Positions 24,238 through 36,168 of a stretch of DNA of 64,000 nt are shown in pieces. This stretch comes from Phellopilus nigrolimitatus (lineage: Eukaryota > Basidiomycota > Agaricomycetes > Hymenochaetales > Hymenochaetaceae): positions 1 through 64,000 of the forward strand of contig JAJOHG010000042.1 in the NCBI GenBank assembly GCA_021029095.1, read 5' to 3'. The position numbers and the translations under genes were made by a program. Below the pieces are notes generated by a model that was given only the letters and a program-made list of their open reading frames with translations, ran no database searches and had not been told where the DNA came from. The number at the start of each line of letters is the position of its first letter. Positions within the stretch are counted from its first letter, which is position 1.

Positions 24238-25130
24238 AGGTCTCATCTGAAAACTGTGAGCACTAGGCAGAATAAATTTGCAATCGCTTCGCAACGCGTT
24301 GGCCAGTTCAAATTGACCTTACACTTATTTGCAAAAAGTACGACGCTCGAGAAAAGAAAATGAAATAAACATTCTCTTGTTGTGGACTTCGCCTTCCGTT
24401 GCAGTGAGAGCGTGTCCTGTTAGCTTCGCCATTCTTCTTCGTTCGTAGCATCCGCGTATGTACATGCCGCTTGCAAGTTGTTTTAATTCTAGCGTACAAT
24501 TTTCTGTATTTTGTGCCCAACTTTACTGCATTGCAGCTCGAGAAACCAAGCTCTGGGACGAGGTCTCAAGTATCAATTTAAGGTCGCGGATACAGCCAAC
24601 ATCTACAACATCTCATATTATGTAAGCTTCAGAAAGGGTTCGAAAGACGGAGACTGCTGTAAAGGTACTAAAGGACATCCGTTCAATCAGTGGCGGCTGC
24701 AGGAAGGGCAGCGGCACGACGTTGAACGCGATTTTGACTAACTCCGCAGAAACGAGACATTGATTTGAGTCTCATTGTTTTCGCAAACGGAAGAATTTTA
24801 GCAGACACGCAGCATTGTCTCTTTTGGGCCTAGATCGCTCCAAGAAAGTGCTGTCCTTTGGTCGATCGCGCATTCCCCTGAGAGCTGCATATCCCCATCC
24901 GGAGGCAAAGCTCGATTGTCGATCGTCGCTCGGACATAAGCAAGATCGACGATGCAGCGCCTCAGCCTTGCCTTGATGGGTATACGTCAGACTCACGAAC
25001 CACATTTGTTTTTTCTGCTATCATTGCTGAAGCTTTGCAGAGCCTTGAACCGATCACGAGTATGAACTGCTGGCGCGGTTAAGCAGTCTATCGCAAAGAG
25101 CCGACTGAACATTGCACGTAATGTTGTCTG
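24238..25130. repeat. Dispersed repeat, copy 2 (partner at 2.0-3.0 kb)
   Basis: Carries the same ordered blocks as 1980-2960, interrupted here by unrelated sequence at about 24330-24770. Direct orientation, 22 kb apart. Neither copy has terminal inverted repeats that I can find, so this is not obviously a DNA transposon. Nothing else is recognised up to the GPI13 stop at 25402. Confidence 0.5.
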
Positions 25131-25401
25131 CATCATTGGGAGTCCACCGCCAATCGATGCACGGGAGGCCGAGCCATGGCTAACTTCGTCTGACTGCATA
25201 GCCCGATCCGAGCTGATGCCTATTAGTTGAAATAAGTACCCTTCTGATGAAACCGTATTTTCACTATAACGTACGCTCATAGAATTTTGCGAGTCATGGT
25301 CACTCGCGGTCTACATATTTCTTGCCTTACACACATTACTCGCTCGATTTATTTCATGTATTCTTCCAAAAAAGGATTCGCCTTTTCAATAGAGCTACTC
25401 T

Positions 25402-28400
25402 TCATTGCTTAATTTTGTCCTTCTTGCTCTGCTCCATATTCTCTATCAATTTTGATATTCGCGAGGATGCCCTGTGCACGCCGACACCGACTGCTAGAAT
25501 CACAGCAAAATCCACAAACATGAGGCTAGCGGCGGCGCTCATGAAGCGCGGCGCAAACACCTTCCATACCATCAGATGCCTTCGAAGCCACGCCGAGCTC
25601 GCCGCGCTGCTCAGCAACAACACGGAATTGTATAGCATCAGCCCGACGCCAGCGCGCACGCTGCCGCCGAGGGCTTCTGAGCGCGAAGCCGCTCCAGGAG
25701 CTGGCGCGAGCTGCCAGCATGCAAGGAGTGGTGCGGCAATCGCGAAGACGGCCTGCGGCCCGAATGTGTTCAGGATTACTGAGACGCGCGACGCGGGATA
25801 GGACAGCGTGGGCGTCAGGAGGAACGCGGACTTCCACTGGAGCGAGGAGATCGTCGCCTGGTGCCCGGTAGCGTAAAACGCATGCAGGCCAAGCAGAGCA
25901 AGCGGTACAGTCTGTGCGAACGTGAACGGCGTACGCACGGCATTTTCAATATCGAGCGCGGCGGAGAGCTTCGAGCTTGCAAACACTTTGTTGAGCGCCT
26001 GCACGTCGCGCACGCTGTCGCACACCTCAAGATGTGCGAGGAGGGCGATGGCGGCGAGGCCGAGGACGATTTGACCTGTCAGCTGCGTGGTCAAGTAGAC
26101 CAACGCAAAACAAATACTCCAAAAAAGCAGGAACGGCGACCCATATGAGTTGGTGTTCAGGACCACGAGCGTTTTTGGTTTGGTATCCTTAGTCCCCTCG
26201 CCTGCCTCCGTCTTCGTGACCCTAATGTCGACGCAAAGTGTATGCCGCCACCAAAGAACAGTCCCTCCCAATAGCAGACCGCCAAATGTACCTTGCGCCA
26301 AAATTGTGCGAGCAATGCGAAGAAGCGGCGTATTTTCCGCCCCGAGAATCTCTGACGTCTCCAACCATTCACAAATCCAGCAGACGCTGCTGGCGACGAG
26401 AGCCGGGCGCAGAACAAATGTTAAGAAACTGGGAACAAGGCCCTTGTCGGATGCAGATATGGCGAGGAAACGACGGATTACTAAAGGCAGCATCAACGAA
26501 ATAGGCAGCGAAAAAAAGAGAACGACAGGTGGTGGCGATGATACCGAAGACGACGCGTAGAACGTGACATGGCAGTATGGTTGTTGCTCCTCGCGGCATA
26601 CCGTGCTCAGTGCCATGAGGCGCACGCAAAAAGCGAAAACGGCAGAAAAGAGGAGAATACGTCGGCGCATGCGAGTCTCGGGTGCACAGAGACCCACGCG
26701 GATTGCAGGGACAATGCTGGTGATGAGGAGAAAAGGGACAATGCGATCTTCCCAAAAGGTAAAAGAATTTGAGAGGAAAATCAAAGAATGAAGGACCAGG
26801 ATTATGGGGACGGAGTTGATTGATTGTAAGCTGAAATTAGGAGCAGCTTCCAAGAGAAGATCCAAACAAGACGCAAAAGACGAGACCATCAAAGTAAGAT
26901 CAACCAGACCTACGCCAGGAAGGAAACGTCCGAGAGCAAGATAGACCGGGGGACTGAGGACGGCACCCACGCCAGCGTTCCTGACAATTTTGCCGACACG
27001 TTTGCTTGCCCATTTCTCCCAGTCTGTAACGTTGCTTAACCGGCTGTAAAGGACGCCTACAGCGATCACAGACAAGATGAGAACACTCAGACCTATGCCC
27101 ATCTGCCCGACATTGAATTGCGCCCACAACGAGCGACACGCTTGTAGCGCGAAGCGTGTATACACAAAATGAGAAGAGACGTAAGCACTATCGTCCTTCG
27201 TCGCAGTGACGGATTCCCAGGCGGTTTCGATTGAAGGCCACAGCGTGTCAAGCTCGCTCCCGGACGCACTCGCATGATAAGCGCTTAAGTACCGCTTTAC
27301 TTGTGCAGAGTTTATCGATACTGCTGAGTCGAGTACTGACTTGCCACCGGTTGCTGCCCGAGCGAAGACTTCAGGAATGACGGACCCGAGGTTGTTGAAG
27401 GGAATGGGGAGGCCTAAAAGAAGAGATAGCGTCGGGACGATATCAATCTGTTGAATCCACCGGTGTGCTACGGACGACCCAGGATACGTCTCCTTGGAGA
27501 GAAGCGTAGACGGGATTGACTTGGCGCGCTCGCTATCAGAAAGCGACGCGCCTTTGCTATAGATCCACAGAGCCGCTGAGGTTTCGAGGATATCATCGCC
27601 ACCGTGGTCACCCTTCCTGTCCATACCATGGTCGCCGAGCACAACGAGCAACGTGTCATCCTCAAGAAGGTCGACCACGCGGCGCAGAACGTTATCCATT
27701 TGCAAGAGCTTCATTTTCATGGCAGGGTGGTCCGGTCCGACGCGGTGCCCGACATGATCAACTCCAAGGAAGTGTCCAACGATGGTGTCCCACGATCGCG
27801 ATTTATCCTCAAGGAGAGGGAAGAGATGCCGGATAACTCCCTCGTCTACGGTATGTAGGTCTTCAACGTTGAAGGAATCATAAGGATAGGTCATATTGGG
27901 CGAGAAAAATGTTGGGAAGACGGTCATCCATGTATCATCGCCCATGAACGCAACCTTCGTAAAATATTAGTAAAGCAAGGCAGACAAATATCAACCTCTG
28001 CTCACGCGTTTTCCCGCCTTGTTCAGCTGATGGATAATTGAGTCCTCCTCTATCGACGACCCTCCGAAACTCGAGCCGACGTCGACGAACGTCGGGAGCG
28101 AGCCGGTCGTGATTCCTTTTATGCGCTGCAAAGTCGTCGTTGGCGGGTCCGAAAAGGAATTGTACAGAAACGAACGTGATGGGTCCCGCACGGTAAGCTC
28201 TTTGGGAAGCGTCAAGACATCATGGTGGAAAGGAGAAACCGGCGAAGGGGGATCAAGCGATACGAAGTCAAAGCGAAGGGCGTCGACGACGAGCAGCACG
28301 AGGCGCTGATGTGTCGCCGGCAATGTACATGAGCCCTGTTCTGAACATGAGCTGATATCCGACAGGGCCATCCTAGTGAGCAGAAAACCCCGTGTGAAGA

Positions 28401-28497
28401 GATACATGCCCGCCAGATGGACGAAAAGAACCCAACATAAGACCGAGACGGCGAGACGAATGCCTTTTGGCCTCCATAGGTCCAAATTCCAGGACAT
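25402..28497 (-). CDS. GPI13: GPI ethanolamine phosphate transferase 3 (PIG-O / Gpi13 type)
   Basis: ER membrane enzyme that adds the bridging ethanolamine phosphate to the third mannose of the GPI anchor precursor, the group later joined to the protein. Two exons (28006-28497 and 25402-27954) flank a 51-nt intron; ~1014 aa, the normal family size. An N-terminal membrane anchor (LAVSVLCWVLFVHLAGMYLF) precedes the alkaline-phosphatase-fold catalytic domain with LLVVDALRFDFVSL, PPTTTLQRIKGITTGSLPTF, YDSFNVEDLHTVDEG, IVGHFLGVDHVGHRVGPDH and VVLGDHGMDRKGDHGGDD, which supply the metal-binding Asp/His residues. The C-terminal half is polytopic. The 'GHFLGVDH.GH' and 'YDSFNV.DLHTVD' motifs favour GPI13 over GPI7 or MCD4. 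All motifs appear intact. Confidence 0.92.
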
Positions 28498-28740
28498 CTG
28501 CTGTCCAGCCTCTTCAGATGAAATCTCTCTCAGCTTTTCCTGTCAGGACTCATCAGATATCAGTTGACTGCTTTAAATGGTCCGACGCACTCAAAATTCG
28601 CGACAAAATGGTCGCAAAGATATTGCGACTAGCGTTTGTTGGCGCGCTCAAGCACCGCGACTCTGCGACACGTCGACACGTGACGGATAACGATGAAATT
28701 GAAGTTTTTTCGGCCGCGGCGACCGACCTCTGTTCAACCA
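28498..28740. promoter_or_regulatory. Divergent promoter between GPI13 and an F-box gene
   Basis: Only ~243 bp separate the two start codons, which point away from each other, so their core promoters must share or overlap. No clear TATA element; function inferred from arrangement. Confidence 0.45.
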
Positions 28741-30553
28741 ATGGACCGTGCACTTTCTATGCCAGAGCTCTTGGGCACCATTTTCCTTTTCTCAGATCAA
28801 AGCTCTCAAGCAAGATGCGCTCGTGTTTGCAGACTCTGGTCTCCCATCGCTCTGGAAACTTTATGGAAAGTGGTATATTCGATGAAGGACCTATTCTCTC
28901 TGATTTCTCCTCTATACGTATGGGAGGAAGATCTCGAGTCGGTAAGATTTTTTGAGTGTACCATTGTAGATTGAACGCCCTGACAGTCTGTTTCAGAAAG
29001 CCCGGACTTTGCAGCTGAGAGATTGGATACGTTCAGAGAGCTGGGCACGCTTCAACCGCTATGCTTCCCTCGTTAGAACTCTCTTCATCTCTGAATTGCC
29101 CATGGAAGGAGAGTTCGACGTCTTCCTAGACAATGCAGTATTGCACGAGATCGCTTATAAGCGGCTCACACTGAGTCTGCTGCCCAACCTTGTCGAGTTA
29201 CATATCGATGCGTCTAGTGACACCGACCTTTTCAATTATGCAGGACTCTTTCTAAGCCAAAAAGTCACTCGCTTATTTGTCTCGTTCAAGGAGAATTGCG
29301 ACGAGCAACTGGAGTCGCTTTGCGATTTGGTAGCCGCGCGAGCTCCTGGATTAACATACTTCAAGCTCAGGGCAAATTCGGTGCAATGGCAATCCGAGGA
29401 AGAAATCGCTAGCGTAGGAACTCTACTATCAAGCCTCCGCTCACTTGACACCGTAATCTTCTCTGCGAACACTATGGTGTCTAGTTTTGCCAGCGAGCTC
29501 TCAAAGCTTCCTCATCTCCGAACGATCAGCTTCGAGAATGCGCTGAAAAGACGAGACGTCATCGCTGCATCGTTAGGTGGCTTCGTCCCAGTCTTGGGCG
29601 AGGGTGCCTTTCCCCGATTGTCGACACTCGAGCTCACAGCAAGTCTTTTAGACCTTTGCTCGTTTTTCGGAAACAAATTCGCACCTCACAATATCACAAA
29701 GCTTTTCGTACAAACGCCTCTCTGGGAAAAACCAGACAACTTACGAAACTTCTTTGTCACTGTTTCTCAAACATGTCGCGAGCTCGCTGATCTCGCTGTC
29801 GATGACATCTACGATGTCTATAACAGCGCTCCTATATTGTCCAGCGATGAGAACGAGCCAGTTACCATTTACGTATTCGAGCCCCTCCTCGCCCTTCCTC
29901 GCCTCACCCGTTTCATGCTTGCATTCCATCGGAAGCTCGAGATGAAGGATGCCGATTTGACATCCCTAGTGAGTCGATGGCCTAAGCTTGAATCTCTGAA
30001 GCTCGCCTGGCAACCCATCATGCGCGAGCAACCGCTTCTCTCTTTCCGCGTGTTTCCTATGATCGCGCCGCACTGCCATAATCTGCGCGAGCTTGCACTA
30101 TATGTCGATGGAACCGACGTTCCCAACGTACCTATGAACTATGACAGTCATAGAGAGACCCCATATTACCAGCAAAGGCCTTTTGCACGCCTCCATAGCC
30201 TGAGCTTCGGCACATCGCCCATCATTGCAGATGCTGTCCCAAATATCGCAATCTCCCTCGGAATTTTGGGCATCAGTGACTCCATTTTGAACATTGGCCA
30301 TTCGTGGCGTCAACCGTTCATGGATGGCTACGCAGGGGCGAATCCTGTGACTCAAAGGATGGTCCATTCCTGGCACGTGGGATTAGCTATGTGGGAAGAA
30401 GTCAGACGCATGCTCTCGGTTGTGGGATATATGAAGCACTGTGAATCCTTTCGTTCAAGGATTTTGCTCGCGGAGATTTCAGCATTGAAAGAAAAGGTTA
30501 AGAGTCCTCGACGGAGAGAAGAAGATTTCATTTTGAAGGTCAGCTCGTTTTGA
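28741..30553 (+). CDS. F-box/LRR protein
   Basis: Two exons, 28741-28941 and 28997-30553, ~585 aa. The F-box is at the N-terminus (MDRALSMPELLGTIFLFSDQ ... ARCARVCRLWSPIALETLW). The intron falls right after it, as in the genes at 1-389 and 36169. The remainder has irregular leucine-rich repeats (LTLSLLPNLVELHID; LRSLDTVIFSAN; LSKLPHLRTISFEN) typical of substrate-binding F-box arms, and ends in a short basic helix (EISALKEKVKSPRRREED). It probably acts as an SCF ubiquitin-ligase receptor; target unknown. An in-frame ATG at 28693 would add 16 residues. The reading frame is complete, unlike the related copies nearby. Confidence 0.82.
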
Positions 30554-30662
30554 CTCGTTTTCTCTTCGAGCAAAATCGTCCGATAAATATTTCTCAATAA
30601 TTCACGTCTCCCAACTTAAGTATTACAATCATATCTTCAGAGGCTTTATATACTAATTTGAT

Positions 30663-31215
30663 TACAGCTAATTGAGAAATCGTAGGCGGATTGCATTTTT
30701 TCTCTACAGTAGGTTGCTTAGAAACGCAATATAGTTTATTACTCTGAATCTGGCATTACTTCCTGATTTAGATAGAGAGCCGGCCTATGCGTGACTTGTG
30801 TGTGATGCATGTCGGTGTCCTCCTGCATCGTCATGGGACGCTACCATTTCATCCACCTAGAGATGTGTTTCGATATCTCACAAAACTATATTATTGCTCT
30901 CTTTTATATGTAGAATATATATCCCATCTCCAGGAAGACAGTGAATAGTGAATAAACCAAATCAATGCTGACTTTATCTCTGTGCAATTGTGCAACCAAT
31001 ATTGAGAGGTGACTCGTCGGCGAGTTGGCGACGAGACTGAGGCAGCGCAACACCGACACCGAAATGTGTCACACAAGTGTCACAGATCATGGGCCGGCTC
31101 GCAGTCCAAGCTGGGAAGTGCTACCGGTCTCGGAGTAATAAAACTATATTGCGTTTCTAAGCAACCTACTGTAGAGAAAAAATGCAATCCGCCTACGATT
31201 TCTCAATTAGCTGTA
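30663..31215. mobile_element. 549-bp MITE with TA target duplication (Tc1/mariner-like)
   Basis: Inverted repeats of about 80 bp bound the element: the left starts CAGCTAATTGAGAAATCGTA at 30665 and the right is its reverse complement ending at 31213, with a one-base indel near the inner end. Both ends abut TA (30663-30664 and 31214-31215), the duplication expected for the Tc1/mariner group. The interior has no transposase frame, so the element is non-autonomous. It sits in the 1.1-kb gap between an F-box gene and the Rieske-DUF455 gene. Confidence 0.85.
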
Positions 31216-31662
31216 ACAATAATTTAATAAACCTATGCGTTGATGCTGCCCGCGGGCCAGAGGACAAGGTTATTTGATAATATGTTTCGAACTTTTCCCA
31301 GTGAGATCTTCCTGAAGTGCCGTACTTTCAAATACTCCCCTTCCTGAAATTGCACTCGCTTTCCCTCCTCTCCGATAGCTTTTAGATGTCTCGGATTTAA
31401 TGCTCATGACCTGAACGAGAAAGACGTAGGCTGGTAGGACCAGCATTAGTCGGAGGCTGGGCGCGCATACTTCATGCTAACTTGCGTGCGAAATAGCCGG
31501 CAGGATCTTATGGGATTAGGGAGTCGACTTCGAATTTTAAACACGTCTGAAAGAGCTGGAAGCAAATTGGATCTTGCGAAGGATAAAGCTTCCTGACGCC
31601 CACTCTTCGTAACGCCTGAAAACGTACTTTTTCAATTCATTATTCGAACGTTTCAACCTATG
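31216..31662. other. Intergenic DNA 3' of the Rieske-DUF455 gene
   Basis: About 450 bp with no coding frame or repeat recognised; lies between the MITE and the convergent gene end. Confidence 0.4.
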
Positions 31663-33444
31663 TTACAATCCACGCATAAATCGGGTCTCATATCCAATTT
31701 TGACACTCGCCTCCTCATCCTGGATCGCTTTCGCTGGTACGGGAGAAAGCGAATCTTTCATCTCGCCAGCCAAGTCTTCGTAGAAATCTCGTGTCAAGCC
31801 CGCTTTCTCGCGGTCATCCACGTTGAAAGGGCCCTTCAGTCGCCCGGAGAAATGCCGGCGCACCTCCTCACGGAACGTCTCCACGGGGTCGACGCCCTGC
31901 TCCCCACATACAAATGTGAACCACCTGTGCCCCGCAGTCACGTGCGTGACCTCGTCGTTGTGTATCACAGTGAGCGCGGCAACGGACGCGTCGTCGCCTT
32001 GCTTCGCGAACTTCGCGATCGTCGCAGGGTTGACGTCGAGTCCGCGAGCCTCGTGGACGAGGTGCACGATCGCGAGGCGTGCGCGCAGTGAGTCCGCGGT
32101 CTCGGTTGCGGACTGCCAGAGAGCAGAGTGGATGGGCAAGGAGCCGTACGGCATTTCCAGCGCCGTGAGACGCGCGAGAAGTAGCGAGAAGTGCTTTGCT
32201 TCGTCGAGCGCGATCTTGGTGAAGTCTGAGAAAAACTGGTGAGGGAGCGTTGGATTTGTGGGGCCGAAGCGGGCAATTGCATCCCATCTAATAACGGAAG
32301 ATGTAAGACAGTGATGGAAACAAGTCTAGATTGATTCTCACGCAAGGTCGATTCTAGGTAGTCAAAGACTGAGTTAGAATTGTATATTCAAGATCACGAA
32401 TTTACTTACGCCCACTGTTCGATGTTTGCAAGAGCATGCAGCATCGCGGCTCGACTTTTTCTCTTCGCTAGATGCTTAGGATCAACGAACGTCATTCGGC
32501 TCTCCCTGGGCGGAACTTCAGGCGGCTGTGGTGCAGAAGCTCCTCGCCCTATTGAAGACAACTTTCCAGAACGGAAGAGATTTACAGCATGTCTTGTTCT
32601 CTCGACCTGAGTAAGACTTTTCGTTTAATGGAAAAGAAATGCCGACACTCAACGATAGCTTACCTTGAGTTGCGGATGGGACGTGTTTAGGACAAGAACG
32701 GCCCATTGTATGAGCGTTTTCGGAGGGTCCTCCGCTGGCACTATATCTTCCGTAAGGGTGATGAGGTCGGCCGTACCTATAGTCATTTTTGAGATATCGG
32801 GAGGGGGCGGGGGGTCGGCGAATTCTGCAGCTCATTGGTGTATAAAACACAAGTGAAGAAGTACTGATGGACCAACCTTCTGAGACAGGCCTAAACTCAA
32901 CCAGTCTCCAATTACTTCCTTCGTCTGGTGATTCTATCCAAATTGAATCCGCATCTCCGTTATTGGCGCCCTTTTTAACGTCAACCTTGTAGACGCATGC
33001 CCTCAATCCCGTATCACTCTTCCCGGTTCTCATATCGAAATCGTATCTGCGCGAATTCAATACGCAGGTTTACCGGAGAAAAGAGAAAAAAGAACCTATG
33101 CCACGGACAAACAGCAACCACCCCCGTTTCGCATTCCTCGATGTCCGCGTGAGACATGTCCGCGCCTAGATGTGGGCAGGCAGATTCCATAACGTAGAGC
33201 TGCTCCGCAACGTGAAAAGCACCGTTAAGCGTTTTCGATGGTTCCCGAACATGTTCGTCGGTGTCTGGCGGAACTGGAGACGTCGAAAGACGGAACAACA
33301 GCAGTGAACGATATATGCCCTCCCCGGAACGCAAAGTCAGAAGGAACCGTGTATGCGATAATATCTTGGAGACGGGCACGATCCTGTATGCACCTTGAGG
33401 TCACTAAGTATAGATATTGATTTGACATACTCAATGAAATCCAT
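31663..33444 (-). CDS. Rieske [2Fe-2S] / DUF455 ferritin-like fusion protein
   Basis: Seven exons: 33431-33444, 33096-33383, 32877-33046, 32664-32824, 32410-32606, 32342-32353 and 31663-32287; phases agree and give ~488 aa. The N-terminal ~130 residues form a Rieske domain with ligands in SACPHLGADM (Cys74, His76) and VAVCPWHRYDFD (Cys97, His100). The C-terminal part is the DUF455 ferritin-like fold: PPRESRMTFVDPKHLAKRKK, HALANIEQWAIDLAWDAIAR, ALDEAKHFSLLLARL, VHLVHEARGLDV and IHNDEVTHVTAGHRWF, whose Glu/His pairs are plausible di-iron ligands. An oxidoreductase feeding electrons from the 2Fe-2S centre to a di-iron site is inferred. Odd feature: exon 6 is only 12 nt. Confidence 0.85.
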
Positions 33445-33866
33445 AATCGGTTGGTTTTGGCTCAGACGGAGATTTTGCGTGCTGTTTAAAGCCGTATGAG
33501 TCCAATGAAAAGTTCATTAAATTTGAGGTGGCTAACATTCCTGCTAGGATTGATACGGCTTTCCAGCTCGAGCTCCTTTTGCTCGTTTTGCGGAAAGCGA
33601 TGAAGGGTCTTTGCATGAGTTCCACGATAGGTAGGGTAGGTAGTTTTTGTTACCGTATTCTGGCCGAAGACAAATCAGACAGCTGGGCTTCCACACGCGT
33701 TTCAAATTTCAACGACGACGTGCCGCTTTACAATCTTTCGTTCAACCTGCTCTACTCAAGCTTAGGACGGATTCTCTTGAGGCAATCGAACATTTGGATA
33801 GCTGTTTCACAGCCTGTCAATCTACGCGGTCTTGCACACATCACACCTTCGCCGGCAGCTCGAAAT
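33445..33866. promoter_or_regulatory. Divergent promoter, Rieske-DUF455 and TatD genes
   Basis: The two start codons diverge across ~420 bp. The interval includes an open plus-strand frame reaching the TatD start, but it has no domain and probably represents leader sequence. No specific binding site identified. Confidence 0.4.
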
Positions 33867-35137
33867 ATGGGAAAGAACAAGAAACGACCTGCTCTTTTGG
33901 ATGAATCGCATCTTCTTCTATCTACGACGCAAGCTTCGGCCGCCCCCATCGTCGATACCCACACACATCTTCTCTCGACGTTCTCCGCGTACCGAGAAAA
34001 GTACACATCGGGCAAGTTCGAGAATGTATTCGACTTCGTTCGAGGCGTCTACAATGGCCGCACTGTGGAGGCTATTGTGGACGTTTACTGCGAGGCACCC
34101 GTACAGGCGAAGTGGAGGGAGCTAGCAGATTCTGCATTGACCTCGGAGTCAAGACAAGAGAAGTGGAATGGGATTGAGTATTGGTTCGTCATGGGTGTGT
34201 TTATTTTCATATCTTCATTCGCATTTTGTCAATGCAGATTCAGGTGTACATCCGTAAGCCAGCTTGAAATATAGCTGATTGATTTTTCATGACGCCGGCG
34301 TCTGCAGACATGAAGCGAAAGATTACAATGACTCAGTAGAGGCCGAACTGTTCGTCGTGTTATTGGGCATTATCATCTCGTCAACTTATACAATTATTTC
34401 AATGAAGGTTAGAAGCGATGGCTCATCCTCGAAACGTCGGATGGGGTGAAATAGGACTGGATTATCACTATGATTTGTCGGTGCGCGACGTGCAGCAGCA
34501 AGTCTTCGTTCGGCAACTGCAGCACGCTGTGCGGTTGGGAAAGCCGTTGACGATCCACACGCGAGAGGCAGAGGAGGACACGGAGCGCATCTTAAAAGAA
34601 GTCGTGCCCAAGGATCACAAGGTTAATCGGGGTTTCAATGAGCAATATCTGGCTTTATATTTATCGACATGATGCAGATTCACATCCACTGTTTCACGGA
34701 CTCTCCCGAGTTTGCAAAGAGGCTTTTAGACCATTTTCCGAACCTTTACATAGGGATCACCGGTATGTTCTTTCCATCCCTTCTTCCTCGCTAGCGGTCA
34801 ACGAGCTGATCTCATCTCAGGCGTCATAACGTATGCTACTAATCTGAACACTTCCGCCGTCATCCGCCACCTATGCTCGCCTTCTTCCCATGAGGCGTCT
34901 GAGCCGCACCTACGCATCCTCCTCGAAACCGACGCGCCTTTCATGGTTCCCGGTAACATCTACAAGTCGCTCCCGGAGCTGAAGAGCAGCACACGACTGC
35001 CCCTCTGCCATACCGCCATGCTCCCATGGACGGCCGAGTTCGTCGCGAATGTCGTGGGAGAGACAGGCGTGCAGTACGATGGCGAGCGCGTCATGCGTGA
35101 GGCGCGAGAGAACGCGAGGAAGATGTACAATGTGTAA
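33867..35137 (+). CDS. TatD-family metal-dependent hydrolase (putative DNase)
   Basis: Six exons (33867-34194, 34238-34253, 34308-34349, 34408-34621, 34678-34762, 34821-35137), ~333 aa, in range for the family. TatD enzymes are TIM-barrel metallo-hydrolases with 3'-5' exonuclease or DNase activity linked to DNA repair and apoptosis-like DNA breakdown. Signature residues are present in order: APIVDTHTHLLS (first metal pair), GVHPHEAKD, VGWGEIGLDYHYD (bridging Glu), PLTIHTREAEEDTERIL, IHIHCFTDSPEFAKRLL and RILLETDAPFMVPG (final Asp). Exon 2 is a 16-nt microexon that completes the MDSGVHPH stretch. No sign of decay. Confidence 0.88.
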
Positions 35138-35399
35138 ATTACAATTTAGTTGGTGTGCAACTTCACTGTTGTCGGCTTGTTGGAAATCTTAGACATAGAT
35201 TGCATATGACCGTTTGAAGTGCAACGTGCAATCGGAGACCCCCAATGTCGCGGAAATGAGTATCATATCGAATAACAAACCAATGGATAATTCAAAATTT
35301 TAAGATGAGGCTCGTAGAAATTATTTATACGCCGAAAAGATTGCAACGTCAAGGGCACAAGGACTCGACAGCAGAATTTCTGCGGCTGCTCTATCCAAT

Positions 35400-36046
35400 A
35401 CTGTTATTTCAAGTGCCTCCGCTGCCACTATGTATCTGAAGTAGGTGATTCCAGGAGATCGCTCGGCCGCATCTTCGCAAAATATCTATAAACGCAGTCT
35501 AGAGGACAACGTAATCACGACGGAAAAGCGGTATTTTTCTCGTTGAGGAAAAGTCCCGCGTGCTCGAGATATCGAGCATTTCAATCCATTGATGTGCAAC
35601 TCGACAAGGTTGGGCAACAGGTGCAATGACCGCCGTTTACAGAAGCGCGGAATCGATCATAGTGATACTATAAACCTCTTTATCGGTCGATTTTGAGATG
35701 AAGAGGAATTTTACAAGCGGGGCATAACATTTGAAGCGTGCCCAATCTTCTGCGTGTATGAAGTTGCTAAACTCAACCTCCCTGGTTTTCTAGATAAATC
35801 GTATATCTGCTTCAATCTGGAAGTCATAATGATTTAACCTCCTATCTTGTGGGTATTGTTCTTTTTTATGATGAGGGGAGAAATGATAGATAAGATCCTT
35901 CAGCGAGGCTACCACTTTTTACAAGTGTTTTGATGTGATAGGAGATCAGGATTCGCAAATGTGGGCACATCTTGCCTGGGATTTTTTTAATCTGAGAAAA
36001 ACAGAATGGTATCCAAGAGCTCTGGCGCAGAAAGTACTCGGTTCAT
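35400..36046 (-). pseudogene. F-box/LRR pseudogene
   Basis: Reading leftward from an ATG at 36046, MNRVLSAPELLDTILFFSD is followed by a stop. After that come QARCAHICES, a stop, SPITSKHL, a stop and KVVASLKDLI, all aligning with QARCARVCRLWSPIALETLW and the Lys-Val-Val segment of the gene at 28741. Further left, AEDWARFKCYAPLVKFLFIS and, in another frame, KRRSLHLLPNLVELHI match the same paralogue. At least four stops or shifts make it non-functional. It lies head-to-head with the F-box gene at 36169, 122 bp apart. The left end is approximate, and nothing else is recognised between the TatD stop at 35137 and this relic. Confidence 0.8.
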
Positions 36047-36168
36047 TTTCAGAATCCGAGTCGGCGACCTATCGACAGCCGATGCGTGAGAACAGTTCGA
36101 GACGCGACGTGAAGATTACCTAAGCCACATATCGCTTGTTCACTCGACGCGACTCAAAGTCAGAGACC

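Noticed and set aside
25815..27858. Plus- and minus-strand frames overlapping the GPI13 gene
   Set aside because: Shadows of a long, well-conserved coding exon; no domains and atypical composition.
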